Assembly: GCA_902196205.1 (NCBI GenBank)
Contig: CABIKM010000012.1
Span: 1-64,000, forward strand
Origin: Candidatus Methylomirabilis lanthanidiphila
GTDB lineage: Bacteria; Methylomirabilota; Methylomirabilia; Methylomirabilales; Methylomirabilaceae
DNA: 64,000 bases
Direction of reading: 5' to 3'
The notes under the pieces were generated by a model, which made no database searches, was not told the DNA's origin, and saw nothing but the letters and a program-made list of their open reading frames with translations. Positions 29,492 through 41,370 of this stretch are shown here, one piece after another; within the stretch, counting starts at the first letter, position 1; each line of letters opens with the position of its first letter. Position numbers and translations under genes: made by a program.

Positions 29492-30745
29492 ATGGGTCGT
29501 CTCTCCTATAATCGCCAAGTGTTACCGAACGGGATGGTCGTACTCACTGAGCGGATGCCCGCCGTCAAGTCGGCGGCGATCGGCATGTGGGTGCGGGTCG
29601 GATCGCGGGATGAGGCGGGAGAGGTGGCCGGCATCTCCCACTTTATCGAGCACATGCTGTTCAAGGGGACCCGGCGGCGGAGCGCGCAAGACATCGCCAT
29701 GGCGATCGACGCCGTTGGCGGTACGCTCGACGCCTTTACGAGCCGCGAGACCACTTGTTTCTATGCCAAGGTTCTGGGCGAGCATCTACCGCTCGCTATC
29801 GATATCCTCGCCGATACCTTTCTCCACTCGAATCTTGATCCTAAAGATATTGAACGGGAGCGGGACGTCGTGCTCCAGGAGATCAAGATGGTGGAGGATA
29901 CTCCTGATGACCTGGTCCACGACCTCTTTGCGGAGGCGATCTGGAGCGATCACCCGGTGGCTAGACCGATCCTGGGGCGGAAGGAGACGGTGCGTGCTTT
30001 TACGCAAGACGATGTTCGCTCCCACATGGATCGCTTCTATCGGCCGAATCGGACCGTCGTGGTGGCAGCAGGCGATCTGGAGCACGAGCGGCTGGTCGAC
30101 CTGGTCGCGCAGGCATTCAACGGGTTTGAAGGTCGATCCGTGTACGCCGATCTTCCGCCGCCAAGCTGTACGGCGACGGTCAGGGTGGAGGAGCGCGATA
30201 CGGCCCAGCTTCACATGTGCCTCGGTATGGATGGCCTGCCGCACGCCCACAAGGATCGCTACGCCCTCTACCTGCTCAATGCCATGCTGGGCGGCAGCAT
30301 GAGCTCCAGACTCTTTCAGGAGATTCGTGAAAAACGGGGTCTGGCCTATTCGATCTACTCTTACCAGGCCTCCTATCGTGATTGTGGCTTGCTGGTCGTG
30401 TATGCCGGGACGAATCCGGACTCTTCAGGCCAGGTCGTCGACCTGATTCGGACCGAGTGCGCCCGTCTGCGGAATCAACCGATCGATCCCGGTGACCTCC
30501 AACGGGCAAAGGATCAGCTCAAGGGGAGTCTGCTCCTTGGGCTTGAGGGGACCAGCAGTCGGATGACGCGCCTGGCGAAGACCGAGATCTATTTCGAGGG
30601 TACCTATAGCCTGGATGATATTATTGCCGGGATCGATTCAGTGTCCAGCGATCAATTCGAATCGCTGACGAGAAGGATCTTGCGCGACGAGGCATTTGCT
30701 ATTACCACCATCGGCCCTGTCGCCCAGGCGGCCCTGCTCTCCTAA
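29492..30745 (+). CDS. M16-family zinc metallopeptidase
   Basis: 417 aa, single-unit M16 peptidase. The inverted zinc motif HFIEH is at residues 50-54, with the downstream glutamate in RDVVLQEIKMVEDTPDDLVHD (~128-145). The second half has the RGLAYSIYSYQASYRDCGLLVVYAGT pattern of M16B/YmxG-like enzymes. This class follows pnp in many bacteria. No signal peptide is visible, so it is probably cytosolic; substrate unknown. Confidence 0.92.
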   Translation: MGRLSYNRQVLPNGMVVLTERMPAVKSAAIGMWVRVGSRDEAGEVAGISHFIEHMLFKGTRRRSAQDIAMAIDAVGGTLDAFTSRETTCFYAKVLGEHLPLAIDILADTFLHSNLDPKDIERERDVVLQEIKMVEDTPDDLVHDLFAEAIWSDHPVARPILGRKETVRAFTQDDVRSHMDRFYRPNRTVVVAAGDLEHERLVDLVAQAFNGFEGRSVYADLPPPSCTATVRVEERDTAQLHMCLGMDGLPHAHKDRYALYLLNAMLGGSMSSRLFQEIREKRGLAYSIYSYQASYRDCGLLVVYAGTNPDSSGQVVDLIRTECARLRNQPIDPGDLQRAKDQLKGSLLLGLEGTSSRMTRLAKTEIYFEGTYSLDDIIAGIDSVSSDQFESLTRRILRDEAFAITTIGPVAQAALLS

Positions 30746-30747
30746 AA

Positions 30748-30835
30748 ACAGGGTATAGGGTGTAGGGTGTTCAGACGCAATAGTCAAAGATTTGTCCTAA
30801 CCACTAACCACTAATCCCTAGTCACTAGCCACTGA
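30748..30835. repeat. GGTATAGGG-family hairpin spacer repeat
   Basis: Spacer between the M16 peptidase and purB: aaacagggtatagggtgtagggtg at left, and cctaaccactaaccactaatccctagtcactagcc at right. The right-hand words are a drifted variant (cact-type) of the family seen at 5240 and 40275. Confidence 0.55.
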
Positions 30836-30840
30836 TTTCA

Positions 30841-32133
30841 ATGATTCCCCGTTACGCGCTTCCCCGAATGGTGTCCGTATGGGAGCCGCAGAGCCGCTAT
30901 GCGGCCTGGTTGCGGATCGAGCTGCTGGCGTGCGAGGCCTGGGCGGACCTGGGTGTCGTTCCGCGTGAGGCGTTGGCCGTAATCCAGGAGCGAGCCGGCT
31001 TCGACATCAACCGCATCCAGGAGATCGAACGAGAAGTTCGCCACGACGTCATTGCCTTTGTCTCCGCGGTGGCGGAGCGCGTCGGTCCGGAGGCGCGCTA
31101 TTTGCACTTCGGACTGACCTCCTACGATGTTGTGGATACGGCCCTGGCGGTGCTGCTTCAGCAGGCGTCCGGCATTCTCCTGGAAGACCTGGAGGCCCTC
31201 TCTCGGGCGCTCGCCGATCTCGCCAGACGCTATAAGCGTACCATGATGATCGGGCGGACGCATGGGATCCATGCCGAGCCGACAACCTTTGGTCTGAAGC
31301 TGGCGCTCTGGTACTGCGAAGTGGAGCGCAATCTCGACCGCCTCCGCCGGGCCAGGGAGAGTGTCGCGTACGGCAAACTCTCCGGCGCCGTCGGGACCTT
31401 TGCCCACCTGCCGCTCTCTGTGGAGCAGTTTGTCTGCGCCCGGCTTGGGTTGAAGCCGGCGCCGATTTCCAGCCAGATTCTCTCCAGGGATCGACACGCT
31501 GAATTCCTGCAGACGCTTGCGCTGATCGGAACCTCTCTCGATAAGTTTGCCACCGAGATCCGCCACCTGCAACGGACCGAGGTGCGCGAGGTCGAGGAGC
31601 CGTTTGTCGAGGGCCAGAAGGGCTCATCGGCCATGCCGCACAAGCGGAACCCGGTCGCCTGTGAACAGGTGTCAGGACTGGCGAGGCTGCTGAGGAGCTA
31701 CGCCCAGTCGGGTCTGGAGAACGTGCCGCTCTGGCACGAACGCGACATCAGCCACTCCTCCGTGGAGCGGGTGATTCTGCCTGATGCGACCATCCTGCTT
31801 GACTACCTGTTGGTTCGGTTCCGGGAGGTTCTTGAAGGTCTTCGGGTCTATCCGGATCGAATGCGGCACAATCTGGAGCTGACGGGAGGGCTGGTATTTT
31901 CGGAGGCGGTGTTGCTGGCGCTGATCGGGAAGGGGCTCACCCGGGAAGCGGCCTACCGGCTGGTGCAGGGACATGCCATGCGGGCGTGGGAGTCGGGTGA
32001 CGCCTTTAAGCCGCTTCTGCTGGCCGATTCCGAAATCCGCCGACACCTCTCGCCCGACGAGATTGAAAGCTGCTTTGATCTGGGCTATCATCTGCGGCAT
32101 CTGGATGACATCTTTACTCGCGTGGGTCTCTAG
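30841..32133 (+). CDS. purB: Adenylosuccinate lyase
   Basis: 430 aa. Cleaves SAICAR to AICAR and adenylosuccinate to AMP. The superfamily signature SSAMPHKRNPVACEQ is at ~261-275 (catalytic Ser loop), GRTHGIHAEPTTFG at ~137 holds the catalytic His, and FGLTSYDVVDTA comes early. A long spacer with a palindromic repeat separates it from purS. Confidence 0.97.
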   Translation: MIPRYALPRMVSVWEPQSRYAAWLRIELLACEAWADLGVVPREALAVIQERAGFDINRIQEIEREVRHDVIAFVSAVAERVGPEARYLHFGLTSYDVVDTALAVLLQQASGILLEDLEALSRALADLARRYKRTMMIGRTHGIHAEPTTFGLKLALWYCEVERNLDRLRRARESVAYGKLSGAVGTFAHLPLSVEQFVCARLGLKPAPISSQILSRDRHAEFLQTLALIGTSLDKFATEIRHLQRTEVREVEEPFVEGQKGSSAMPHKRNPVACEQVSGLARLLRSYAQSGLENVPLWHERDISHSSVERVILPDATILLDYLLVRFREVLEGLRVYPDRMRHNLELTGGLVFSEAVLLALIGKGLTREAAYRLVQGHAMRAWESGDAFKPLLLADSEIRRHLSPDEIESCFDLGYHLRHLDDIFTRVGL

Positions 32134-32159
32134 TGTCCTGTTTCTGAAATTCGTTGCAT

Positions 32160-32300
32160 ATTCCTGGACGTCATTCCGGCCAAGCCAGCACAGCGGGCGC
32201 GAGCCGGAATCCAGGGAATAGCGTGGGTTCTGGATTCCTGCTTTCGCAGGAATGACGATAAATAGGACGTTGACTTCTTTAGCGAACTTCTGGTTCACGA
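32160..32300. repeat. Dispersed GTCATTCC/GGAATGAC palindromic repeat
   Basis: The purB-purS spacer has tggacgtcattccggccaag ... gagccggaatccaggg followed by ggattcctgctttcgcaggaatgacg, each a small hairpin. The segment tgtcctgtttctgaaattcgt at 32135 reappears in reverse at 45640-45660, together with the same hairpin sequence. So 45575-45660 is an inverted relative. Further members lie at 57411 and 60199. Confidence 0.75.
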
Positions 32301-32352
32301 CACTAGCGACGCCAGGCGTCGACACTCAACACCAAAAAATAAAAACTCAAAG

Positions 32353-32607
32353 ATGCTAACTGCAAAGATTTATGTGACCTTGAAGCCGGGTGTCCTCGAC
32401 GCCCAGGGCGATACGGTACGATCGGCCCTTGAGACACTGGGGTTTGAGGGGCTGGCGGACGTCCGGGTTGGAAAGTTTATGGTGCTGACGCTGAACGGCT
32501 CGACGAAGGAGCAGGCGACGGCGCAGGTTGATGAGATGTGCAGGCGGTTGCTCGCCAACCCGGTGATTGAAGAGTACCGCTTCGAGATAGAGGAAGCCGC
32601 CGGATGA
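32353..32607 (+). CDS. purS: Phosphoribosylformylglycinamidine synthase subunit PurS
   Basis: 84 aa, start MLTAKIYVTLKPGVLDAQGDTVRSALETLGF, the PurS fold. It bridges PurQ and PurL in the multi-subunit FGAM synthase of purine synthesis. The stop overlaps purQ by four bases. Confidence 0.96.
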   Translation: MLTAKIYVTLKPGVLDAQGDTVRSALETLGFEGLADVRVGKFMVLTLNGSTKEQATAQVDEMCRRLLANPVIEEYRFEIEEAAG

Positions 32608-33326
32608 AGTTCGGCATTGTGGTCTTTCCCGGCTCCTGGAGCCACCAGGACTTCTATCATGTCATCGTGAACGTCCTGAAGGAGGAGGCCTGCTACCTCT
32701 GGCACAAGGAGGCCGATCTTTACGACTCGGATTGCGTGATCCTTCCAGGCGGATTTGCCCACGGCGACTACTTGCGGTCCGGCGCGATCGCGCGACTGTC
32801 GCCCGTCATGCGCGCCGTAGCGGCCTTTGCTGATGCGGGCGGCCTGGTCCTCGGGAGTTGCAACGGGTTTCAGGTCCTGACCGAGGCAGGGCTGCTGCCC
32901 GGCGCGCTCTTGTCCAACGACTGCCTGCATTACCGCTGCCGATGGGTCCATCTGAGGACGGAGAGCCGACGGACCCCCTTTACGACCGTCATGCAGCCTG
33001 GGCAGGTGGTGCGAATGCCGATTTCGCATGGCGACGGGCGATACTATATCGACCAGACCGGCTGGAAGAAACTGGTCGACGGCGACCAGATCGTCTTTCG
33101 CTATTGCGATGCCACGGGGGCGCTGACGAACGATGCGAACCCGAACGGGTCGCTGGACCATATCGCCGGTATCTGCAACGAGCGCCGCAACGTCCTCGGA
33201 TTGATGCCGCATCCGGAACGGGCTGCCGAGCCGATCCTGGGTTCCGAGGACGGCGGCCTGATGTTTGCGTCGATCCTCGATACCTTTGTCCGCTCCCCGC
33301 TTACGACATGCGGGGACAGGACCTGA
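32604..33326 (+). CDS. purQ: FGAM synthase glutaminase subunit PurQ
   Basis: 240 aa class I glutamine amidotransferase that supplies ammonia to PurL. The nucleophile elbow GSCNGFQ (cysteine ~92) and the catalytic MPHPERA His/Glu pair near residue 203 are present, with [17 protein letters not shown] early. PurS-PurQ-PurL order confirms the split form of the enzyme. Confidence 0.97.
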   Translation: MKFGIVVFPGSWSHQDFYHVIVNVLKEEACYLWHKEADLYDSDCVILPGGFAHGDYLRSGAIARLSPVMRAVAAFADAGGLVLGSCNGFQVLTEAGLLPGALLSNDCLHYRCRWVHLRTESRRTPFTTVMQPGQVVRMPISHGDGRYYIDQTGWKKLVDGDQIVFRYCDATGALTNDANPNGSLDHIAGICNERRNVLGLMPHPERAAEPILGSEDGGLMFASILDTFVRSPLTTCGDRT

Positions 33327-33336
33327 GGTCTCCGCA

Positions 33337-35556
<2,220 letters not shown>

Positions 35557-35573
35557 GGCAGAAGAGGTATGCA

Positions 35574-36878
35574 ATGAAATCGGTACAGATCGGTATTTTG
35601 GGCTTCGGGACGGTGGGCTCCGGTGTGGTGAAGCTGATTCAGGAAAACAGGGCCCTCCTGGAGCAACGGCTCGGCGGGCAGGTCGTCATCCGTCGAATCG
35701 CCGATACCGATATCCAACGACGGCGAAACGTTGATGTGGACCAGACCATACTGACCACCGATGCGATGGCCGTGCTGGAGGATCCCAAGATCGACATTAT
35801 CGTCGAGTTGATCGGGGGCTATGATGTCGCGCTCAGGTTTTGCCGGGAGGCGCTGGCCAGGAATAAGCATCTGGTGACGGCCAATAAGGCGCTGTTGTCC
35901 ACCCACGGGCTTGAACTCTATCGGACGGCAGCGGCGCGCCGGGTGTCGATCGGATTTGAGGCCAGCGTCTGCGGCGGCATTCCGTTGATCCGGGCGATGA
36001 AGGAGGGGCTGGTAGCTGATCGGGTCCGTTCGATCGTCGGCATCGTGAACGGCACCTGTAATTATATCCTCACGACGATGACGGACAGCAGGCGGCCCTT
36101 CGCCGAGGTGCTGGCCGAGGCGCAGGCCCATGGCTATGCCGAGGCCAATCCCTCCCTGGACGTGGACGGGATCGACTCTGCCCATAAGCTGCAGATCCTG
36201 GCGACGCTTGCGTTTGGGGCCTATGTGCCCTTGGATCGGATCCACGTCGAGGGGATTCGGCAGATTGATGCCTCCGATATCGAATACGCCCGCGAGTTGG
36301 GGTACCGGATCAAGCTGTTGGCGATTGCCAAGCAGCTCAATGGGGAGCTGGAGGCGAGGGTGCATCCGGCGCTGATCCCGGAGGATGACCTGCTGGCCTC
36401 AGTCGGCGGTGTCCACAACGCCGTCTATGTTGTCGGCGACGCGGTGGGCTCGCTGATGTTCTACGGGCGAGGGGCGGGCCAGATGCCGACCGCCTCTGCC
36501 GTCGTCAGCGACATTGTCGAGATTGCCCGAGGTCTGCTGCACGATCCGAGCGCGAGGGGCGTTCCGCCTCCGCAGATCTCGGAGGCGGAGGCTGAGGTTA
36601 AGGAGATGGCGACCGTCCGCTCCTGTTACTATCTCAGGATTATGGCGATCGACAAACCTGGGGTCCTCTCGAGGGTCACCGGGATTCTGGGTAGCAACAA
36701 CATCAGCATCGTATCCGTCATTCAGAAGGGACGCCATGAACAGAGCGCGGTCCCGATCGTGATATTGACCCATGAGGCGGTCGAGGGCGACATGCAACGG
36801 TCGCTTCGCGCCATCGATCAACTCGATGTGGTGAGTGAAAAGACCGTCTGCCTGAGGGTTGAGGGGGTCACCGATTGA
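35574..36878 (+). CDS. hom: Homoserine dehydrogenase with C-terminal ACT domain
   Basis: 434 aa from ATG 35574. Reduces aspartate semialdehyde to homoserine. NAD(P)-binding GILGFGTVGSGVV at ~7-19; the catalytic domain has GIVNGTCNYILT and EANPSLDVDGIDSAHKLQIL. The ACT domain (YYLRIMAIDKPGVLSRVTGIL, from ~355) usually gives threonine feedback control. Directly upstream of thrC. Confidence 0.96.
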   Translation: MKSVQIGILGFGTVGSGVVKLIQENRALLEQRLGGQVVIRRIADTDIQRRRNVDVDQTILTTDAMAVLEDPKIDIIVELIGGYDVALRFCREALARNKHLVTANKALLSTHGLELYRTAAARRVSIGFEASVCGGIPLIRAMKEGLVADRVRSIVGIVNGTCNYILTTMTDSRRPFAEVLAEAQAHGYAEANPSLDVDGIDSAHKLQILATLAFGAYVPLDRIHVEGIRQIDASDIEYARELGYRIKLLAIAKQLNGELEARVHPALIPEDDLLASVGGVHNAVYVVGDAVGSLMFYGRGAGQMPTASAVVSDIVEIARGLLHDPSARGVPPPQISEAEAEVKEMATVRSCYYLRIMAIDKPGVLSRVTGILGSNNISIVSVIQKGRHEQSAVPIVILTHEAVEGDMQRSLRAIDQLDVVSEKTVCLRVEGVTD

Positions 36879-36885
36879 GCGTGCT

Positions 36886-37950
36886 ATGAAGACGATGAGC
36901 TGGAAGGGAATTATCGAACAGTATCGACCGTTTCTGCCCGTCACCGACACCACGCCGGTCATCACGCTGGGCGAGGGGAATACACCGCTTGTTCGCGCTG
37001 AACGGCTCGGCGCTATGCTCGGGATCGAAGCGGAGATCTATTTCAAGTACGAGGGACTCAATCCGACCGGCTCGTTCAAGGACCGGGGGATGACTCTCGC
37101 CATCACGAAGGCGGTAGAGGAGGGCGCGAGGGCCGTCATCTGTGCCTCGACCGGGAATACCTCGGCCTCCGCCGCAGCGTACGCAACTCGGGCGGGGCTG
37201 CGCGCCTTTGTGCTGATCCCGGAGGGAAAGATCGCGCTGGGTAAACTGGCGCAGGCTATGATCCATGGCGCGCAGGTGCTGCAGATCGAGGGGAACTTCG
37301 ACCAGGCCCTGCAGATTGTGAGGCGGGTGGCTGCCGATCTGCCGATTGTGTTGGTCAACTCGGTCAATCCATACCGGATCGAGGGTCAGAAGAGCGGGGC
37401 CTTTGAGATCTGTGACCGGTTCGGCCGGAGTCCGGACTACCACTTTATTCCGGTCGGCAATGGGGGCAATATTACCGCCTACTGGAAAGGGTACCAGGAA
37501 TATCTGAAGGCCGGACAGATCACCTCGCTGCCGAAGATGATGGGATGGCAGGCGGCAGGCGCGGCGCCGATTGTCCTGGGGAAGGTGGTCGAGCAGCCGG
37601 AGACCGTCGCGACGGCGATCCGAATCGGGAATCCGGCGAGCTGGAATGGAGCGCTGGCCGCGGCTGCCGAGTCGGGCGGACAGATTGATATGGTCTCTGA
37701 CAGCGAGATTACCGAGGCCTACCGGCTTCTGGCCTCGACAGAAGGGGTCTTCTGTGAATTGGCCTCGGCCGCGTCGGTGGCAGGGCTCATCAAATATTGT
37801 CGGTCGAATCGTCTCGCGAAGGATGCGGTTGTGGTGTGCGTACTCACCGGGCACGGTCTGAAAGAACCCGACGCGGCAATCCGTCTGTCGCAGCAGCCTG
37901 TGACGGTGAAGGCCGATCCCGAGGCCGTGATGAAGCTTTTGTCGGTCTAA
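36886..37950 (+). CDS. thrC: Threonine synthase
   Basis: 354 aa from ATG 36886. Fold-type II PLP enzyme converting O-phosphohomoserine to threonine. PLP lysine K65 in LNPTGSFKDRG; the glycine loop VGNGGNITAYWKGY binds the cofactor phosphate. An in-frame start at 36859 would overlap hom. Forms a two-gene threonine unit with hom. Confidence 0.95.
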   Translation: MKTMSWKGIIEQYRPFLPVTDTTPVITLGEGNTPLVRAERLGAMLGIEAEIYFKYEGLNPTGSFKDRGMTLAITKAVEEGARAVICASTGNTSASAAAYATRAGLRAFVLIPEGKIALGKLAQAMIHGAQVLQIEGNFDQALQIVRRVAADLPIVLVNSVNPYRIEGQKSGAFEICDRFGRSPDYHFIPVGNGGNITAYWKGYQEYLKAGQITSLPKMMGWQAAGAAPIVLGKVVEQPETVATAIRIGNPASWNGALAAAAESGGQIDMVSDSEITEAYRLLASTEGVFCELASAASVAGLIKYCRSNRLAKDAVVVCVLTGHGLKEPDAAIRLSQQPVTVKADPEAVMKLLSV

Positions 37951-37969
37951 CCGGCCTAGCGATTTTCGT

Positions 37970-37998
37970 TTGACAGCCGGGATCGCCGACGCTATAGT
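37970..37998 (+). promoter_or_regulatory. Sigma70-type promoter for tRNA-Gly
   Basis: TTGACA at 37970-37975 and TATAGT at 37993-37998, spacer 17 bases. The predicted start lies a few bases upstream of the tRNA-Gly gene at 38010. Strong match to the consensus and correctly placed. Confidence 0.85.
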
Positions 37999-38009
37999 GC
38001 TTTGCGGAT

Positions 38010-38084
38010 GCGGGAATAGCTCAGCGGTAGAGCATCGCCTTGCCAAGGCGAGGGTCGCGGGTTCAAATCCCGTTTCCCGCTCCA
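38010..38084 (+). tRNA. tRNA-Gly (anticodon GCC)
   Basis: Acceptor arms gcgggaa / ttcccgc pair fully, with discriminator T and encoded CCA. D arm gctc-agcggta-gagc, anticodon loop ttgccaa with GCC at 38042-38044, T arm gcggg-ttcaaat-cccgt. All cloverleaf parts are present. Confidence 0.98.
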
Positions 38085-38215
38085 CTTTTGCGACCGATAA
38101 ACCGTTATCGAGCGAATGCATGAAGTAATCGGCATGTTGCCCAAGGCCGTGCCCACCCAGTATTTCGTATCCTACCGTCCGGATTGCCGGATCACGTCAT
38201 TGTTGCCTCCCTCAT

Positions 38216-38291
38216 GGCGGCGTAGCCAAGTGGCTAAGGCAGAGGTCTGCAAAACCTTTATTCGGCGGTTCGAGTCCGCCCGCCGCCTCCA
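38216..38291 (+). tRNA. tRNA-Cys (anticodon GCA)
   Basis: Acceptor arms ggcggcg / cgccgcc, encoded CCA, anticodon loop ctgcaaa with GCA at 38249-38251, T loop ttcgagt between ggcgg and ccgcc. Complete cloverleaf. Lies about 130 bases after tRNA-Gly; no separate promoter is evident. Confidence 0.98.
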
Positions 38292-38400
38292 CACTTCCCT
38301 TGCTTCACATGCGTACTTTGCGTACTGTCTTTCAGAGTGATGTGCGTGACTCTGGTCGATTGTTTCATCCAATGCCGATGTTGAACGTAGGCTGCACTGT

Positions 38401-38452
38401 CTCCCCCCCACCTACTGCGCCGGCGGCTGTTAGGCCACGGTACTGGGGGGAG
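38401..38452. other. C/G-run inverted repeat upstream of the haem-binding gene
   Basis: ctccccccca at 38401-38410 faces tggggggag at 38444-38452 across a loop of about 33 bases, 31 bases before the next start codon. It could be a hairpin or a protein-binding site. The rest of the 38292-38482 interval shows no gene. Confidence 0.35.
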
Positions 38453-38482
38453 TGTACGTGTTGTTATGGATGGAGGAGTTGA

Positions 38483-39061
38483 ATGGAAGAAATGGAAGAT
38501 GAAGAGAAACAGGCATCTCAAGAAAAGAAGCATACATCTTGGGTGAAGAAGGTCATGGCCTACGTGGCCATTGGGGAGGCCGTAGTGATTTTCGTCGGCA
38601 TTCAGTTCATACCCTGGGGCCGAGCGACCATCAATCTCCCGGTGAAAGCTGAGCCGAAATGGGACAGCCCCAAAACGAGAGAGCTGTTCTTCCGCGCCTG
38701 CGGCGATTGTCACAGCAACCAGACCGCCTTGCCATGGTACGACCTCATTGCACCAATTACATGGATCATCAATCGGGACATCGAAAAAGGTCGCGTCGCC
38801 CTCAATGTGTCGGAATGGGGACTCCAAGAGAATGAAGCCGGCGAGGCTGCAGAGACTGTCCGAAACGGCTCCATGCCGCCTACGCTCTATGCGCTCTCAC
38901 ATCCGTCAGCAAGACTCTCCGCTTCCGACAAGGAGGCGTTTGTTCAGGGACTGGTGGCCACATTCGGCGAGCATAAGGGCGAACAAACGAGCAAGAAGAA
39001 GCCGGACGACTCGCTGCACTTCTTCCCCGTTCGTAAGGACGATCAGAACGCGGGTAAATGA
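38483..39061 (+). CDS. Membrane-anchored haem-binding domain protein
   Basis: 192 aa. A charged N-terminus, one hydrophobic anchor (~24-42) and a single c-type haem site C73-G-D-C76-H77. The sequence NGSMPPTLYALSHPSARLS has a candidate axial methionine, M131. This order (TM, W/P-rich segment, CxxCH, NG-MPP) is typical of the 'haem-binding domain' family, probably facing the periplasm. RBS GGAGGAG precedes ATG 38483. Electron-transfer partner unknown. Confidence 0.82.
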   Translation: MEEMEDEEKQASQEKKHTSWVKKVMAYVAIGEAVVIFVGIQFIPWGRATINLPVKAEPKWDSPKTRELFFRACGDCHSNQTALPWYDLIAPITWIINRDIEKGRVALNVSEWGLQENEAGEAAETVRNGSMPPTLYALSHPSARLSASDKEAFVQGLVATFGEHKGEQTSKKKPDDSLHFFPVRKDDQNAGK

Positions 39062-39119
39062 GACACGGGCATTCCGATTACTGCGCCTATCAACCCTGCG
39101 CATCGGATGAGAGCGAGCC

Positions 39120-40271
39120 ATGGACTTTGAGCTGACCGAGGAGCAGCAGGCCGTCCAAAAGATGGTCCGGGAGTTTGCCGAGCGGGAGATCGCGCCGGTC
39201 GCAGCCGATCTCGACGAGCGAGCGGCGTTTCCGACCGAGATCATCCGGAAGCTCTCCGAGCTCGGGCTGATGGGTATCCTCCTTCCCAAGGCGTACGGCG
39301 GCGCGGGAATGGACTACATCAGCTATGCCCTGATCCTTGAGGAACTCGGGCGGTACGACGCGTCGGTAGCGCTGACCGTAGAATCGCACAACTCGCTCTG
39401 CAGCAGCCACATCTACCTCTTCGGCAGCGAGGCTCAGAAGCGAGACTATCTTCCCCAACTGGCCGGCGGGCAGGCCCTTGGTGCCTGGGCGCTGACGGAG
39501 CCCGGTTCCGGGAGTGACGCGTCCGGATTGCAGGCCACAGCAACCCACGAAGGCGATCAGTGGGTACTGAACGGGACCAAGAACTTCATTACGCAGGGGA
39601 GTGTGGCGGGCATCTACGTGATTATGGCGCTCACCAATCGGGCAGCGCGAGAAAAAGGGATCTCGGCCTTTATTGTCCAGAAGGGAACGCCCGGGTTGCG
39701 GATCGGTCGGAAAGAGCACAAGATGGGATTTCGCGCCTCCGACACGGCCCAGGTCGTTCTGGAAGACGTCCGTATCCCGGACGCGAATTTATTGGGCGAA
39801 TTGAACCACGGCTTCATCGATACGTTGACGATCCTGGATGCGGGGCGGATCGGGATGGCTGCACTCAGCGTGGGCATCGCCCGCGGCTGTCTGGAGGAAG
39901 GGCTGAAGTATGCCAAAGCACGACAGGCATTCGGGCAGCCGATCGCGAACTTTGAAGCGATCCAGTGGAAGCTGGCGGACATGGCCACCGAGATCGACGC
40001 GGCCAGGCTTCTGGTCCTGCAGGCCGCTTATCTGAAAGATACCGGTCAGCCGTTCACAAAGGAGGCGTCATACGCCAAGCTCTTCGCCGCAGAGACGGCC
40101 ATGCGGGCTGCGACTGAGGCGGTGCAGATTCATGGCGGGTATGGCTACATCAAGGACTACCCGGTTGAACGCTATTTCCGCGACGCCAAGTTCTGCGCCA
40201 TCGGCGAAGGAACCTCCGAGATCCAGCGCCTGATCATCGCCCGCGAACTCCTGGGCCGCGCATATGTGTAA
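39120..40271 (+). CDS. Acyl-CoA dehydrogenase
   Basis: 383 aa flavoprotein. [18 protein letters not shown] and GTKNFITQG are the FAD/substrate signatures. The C-terminal [19 protein letters not shown] includes the catalytic glutamate position of short-chain enzymes. [20 protein letters not shown] near 80 resembles butyryl/isovaleryl-type members. Introduces the alpha-beta double bond in acyl-CoA. Neighbours MeaB and a CoA-transferase suggest branched or odd-chain acyl-CoA breakdown. Confidence 0.93.
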   Translation: MDFELTEEQQAVQKMVREFAEREIAPVAADLDERAAFPTEIIRKLSELGLMGILLPKAYGGAGMDYISYALILEELGRYDASVALTVESHNSLCSSHIYLFGSEAQKRDYLPQLAGGQALGAWALTEPGSGSDASGLQATATHEGDQWVLNGTKNFITQGSVAGIYVIMALTNRAAREKGISAFIVQKGTPGLRIGRKEHKMGFRASDTAQVVLEDVRIPDANLLGELNHGFIDTLTILDAGRIGMAALSVGIARGCLEEGLKYAKARQAFGQPIANFEAIQWKLADMATEIDAARLLVLQAAYLKDTGQPFTKEASYAKLFAAETAMRAATEAVQIHGGYGYIKDYPVERYFRDAKFCAIGEGTSEIQRLIIARELLGRAYV

Positions 40272-40274
40272 GAG

Positions 40275-40357
40275 ACAGGGTGTAGGGTATGGGGTATGGG
40301 GTTGTAAGGCATGGGTTTTCTTCGAACCCTAGACCCTAACCCCTATACCCTGTTCTT
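40275..40357. repeat. GGTATAGGG-family hairpin spacer repeat (best-preserved copy)
   Basis: cagggtgtagggtatggggtatggggtt at left and aaccctagaccctaacccctataccctg at right are nearly complementary, with a centre gtaaggcatgggttttcttcg. It sits between the acyl-CoA dehydrogenase and meaB genes. Confidence 0.75.
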
Positions 40358-40365
40358 GGTGTGGC

Positions 40366-41322
40366 ATGGAGCTGGTGGAAAAAATTCTCAAAGGTGACGT
40401 TCGCGCGGCGGCTCGCCTTATGACCATGGTCGAAAACGGCGATGCCGAGGCCAGGGCGGCGCTCAAGTCACTCTACCCCCACACCGGCTCGGCCCATATC
40501 ATCGGGATCACCGGCCCGCCGGGCTCCGGGAAGAGCACGCTGGCGGACCGGCTTACGGAAGAGCTGCGAAAACGCGACAGGACGGTGGGGATTGTGGCGG
40601 TGGACCCGACCAGCCCCTTCACCGGAGGGGCGATCCTGGCAGACCGGATCCGGATGCAAAGTCACAGCCTTGACCCCGGTGTCTTTATCCGTAGCATGGC
40701 AACGCGGGGCCACCTGGGCGGCCTGGCCCGCGCCACGAACGAGATCGTGGACGTCATGGATGCGGCGGGCAAAGAGGTGATCCTGATCGAGACGGTAGGG
40801 GTGGGCCAGGATGAGGTGGAGGTCGTGGGAACGGCGCACACCTGCGTGGTGGTCTCGGTTCCTGGCCTCGGCGACGAAGTCCAGACGTTCAAGGCGGGCG
40901 TCCTGGAGATCGGAGACCTGTTCGTCGTCAACAAGGCCGACCGGGAGGGCGCAAGCCGGACCGCCACGGAGCTTGAGATGATGCTGCAGATGGCCCCCGG
41001 GCCTGCCCCCGCGAAAGCGGGGGGCGACTGGTCTCCAAAGGTACTCAAGACAGTCGCCACAACCGGGGAAGGCGTTGCATCGCTCCTGGATGCGATCTTC
41101 GACCACAGGGCCTTCATGGATGGGCGCGATCTGCGGAGAAAAAAGGGCCGGGAACGAAGCGAGCGTGCCTTTGTTGCGCTGCTACAGGAGACGCTTACGG
41201 CCAGAGTGCTGGAGCGGTTCGATCAGAACGGGCGCATGAAGGAGCTGATCGCTCGCGTCGCCGATCGCGCGCTCGATCCGTACACTGCCGTAGAAGAGGT
41301 CCTCGCCAGGATCGGCCTGTAA
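40366..41322 (+). CDS. meaB: Methylmalonyl-CoA mutase-associated GTPase MeaB
   Basis: 318 aa G3E-family GTPase that protects and reloads the B12-dependent acyl-CoA mutase. P-loop GPPGSGKST at 50-58; VAVDPTSPFTGGAILADRIRM and IETVGVGQDEVEVVGTAHT are family signatures; NKAD is the guanine-specificity motif. The last 96 bases recur, about 92% identical, at 42014-42109. No mutase gene is in the window. Confidence 0.95.
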   Translation: MELVEKILKGDVRAAARLMTMVENGDAEARAALKSLYPHTGSAHIIGITGPPGSGKSTLADRLTEELRKRDRTVGIVAVDPTSPFTGGAILADRIRMQSHSLDPGVFIRSMATRGHLGGLARATNEIVDVMDAAGKEVILIETVGVGQDEVEVVGTAHTCVVVSVPGLGDEVQTFKAGVLEIGDLFVVNKADREGASRTATELEMMLQMAPGPAPAKAGGDWSPKVLKTVATTGEGVASLLDAIFDHRAFMDGRDLRRKKGRERSERAFVALLQETLTARVLERFDQNGRMKELIARVADRALDPYTAVEEVLARIGL

Positions 41323-41370
41323 GGACAAGCCCGAACATGCGCTATCTATCCTTCGTTGCCGACGCAAAGC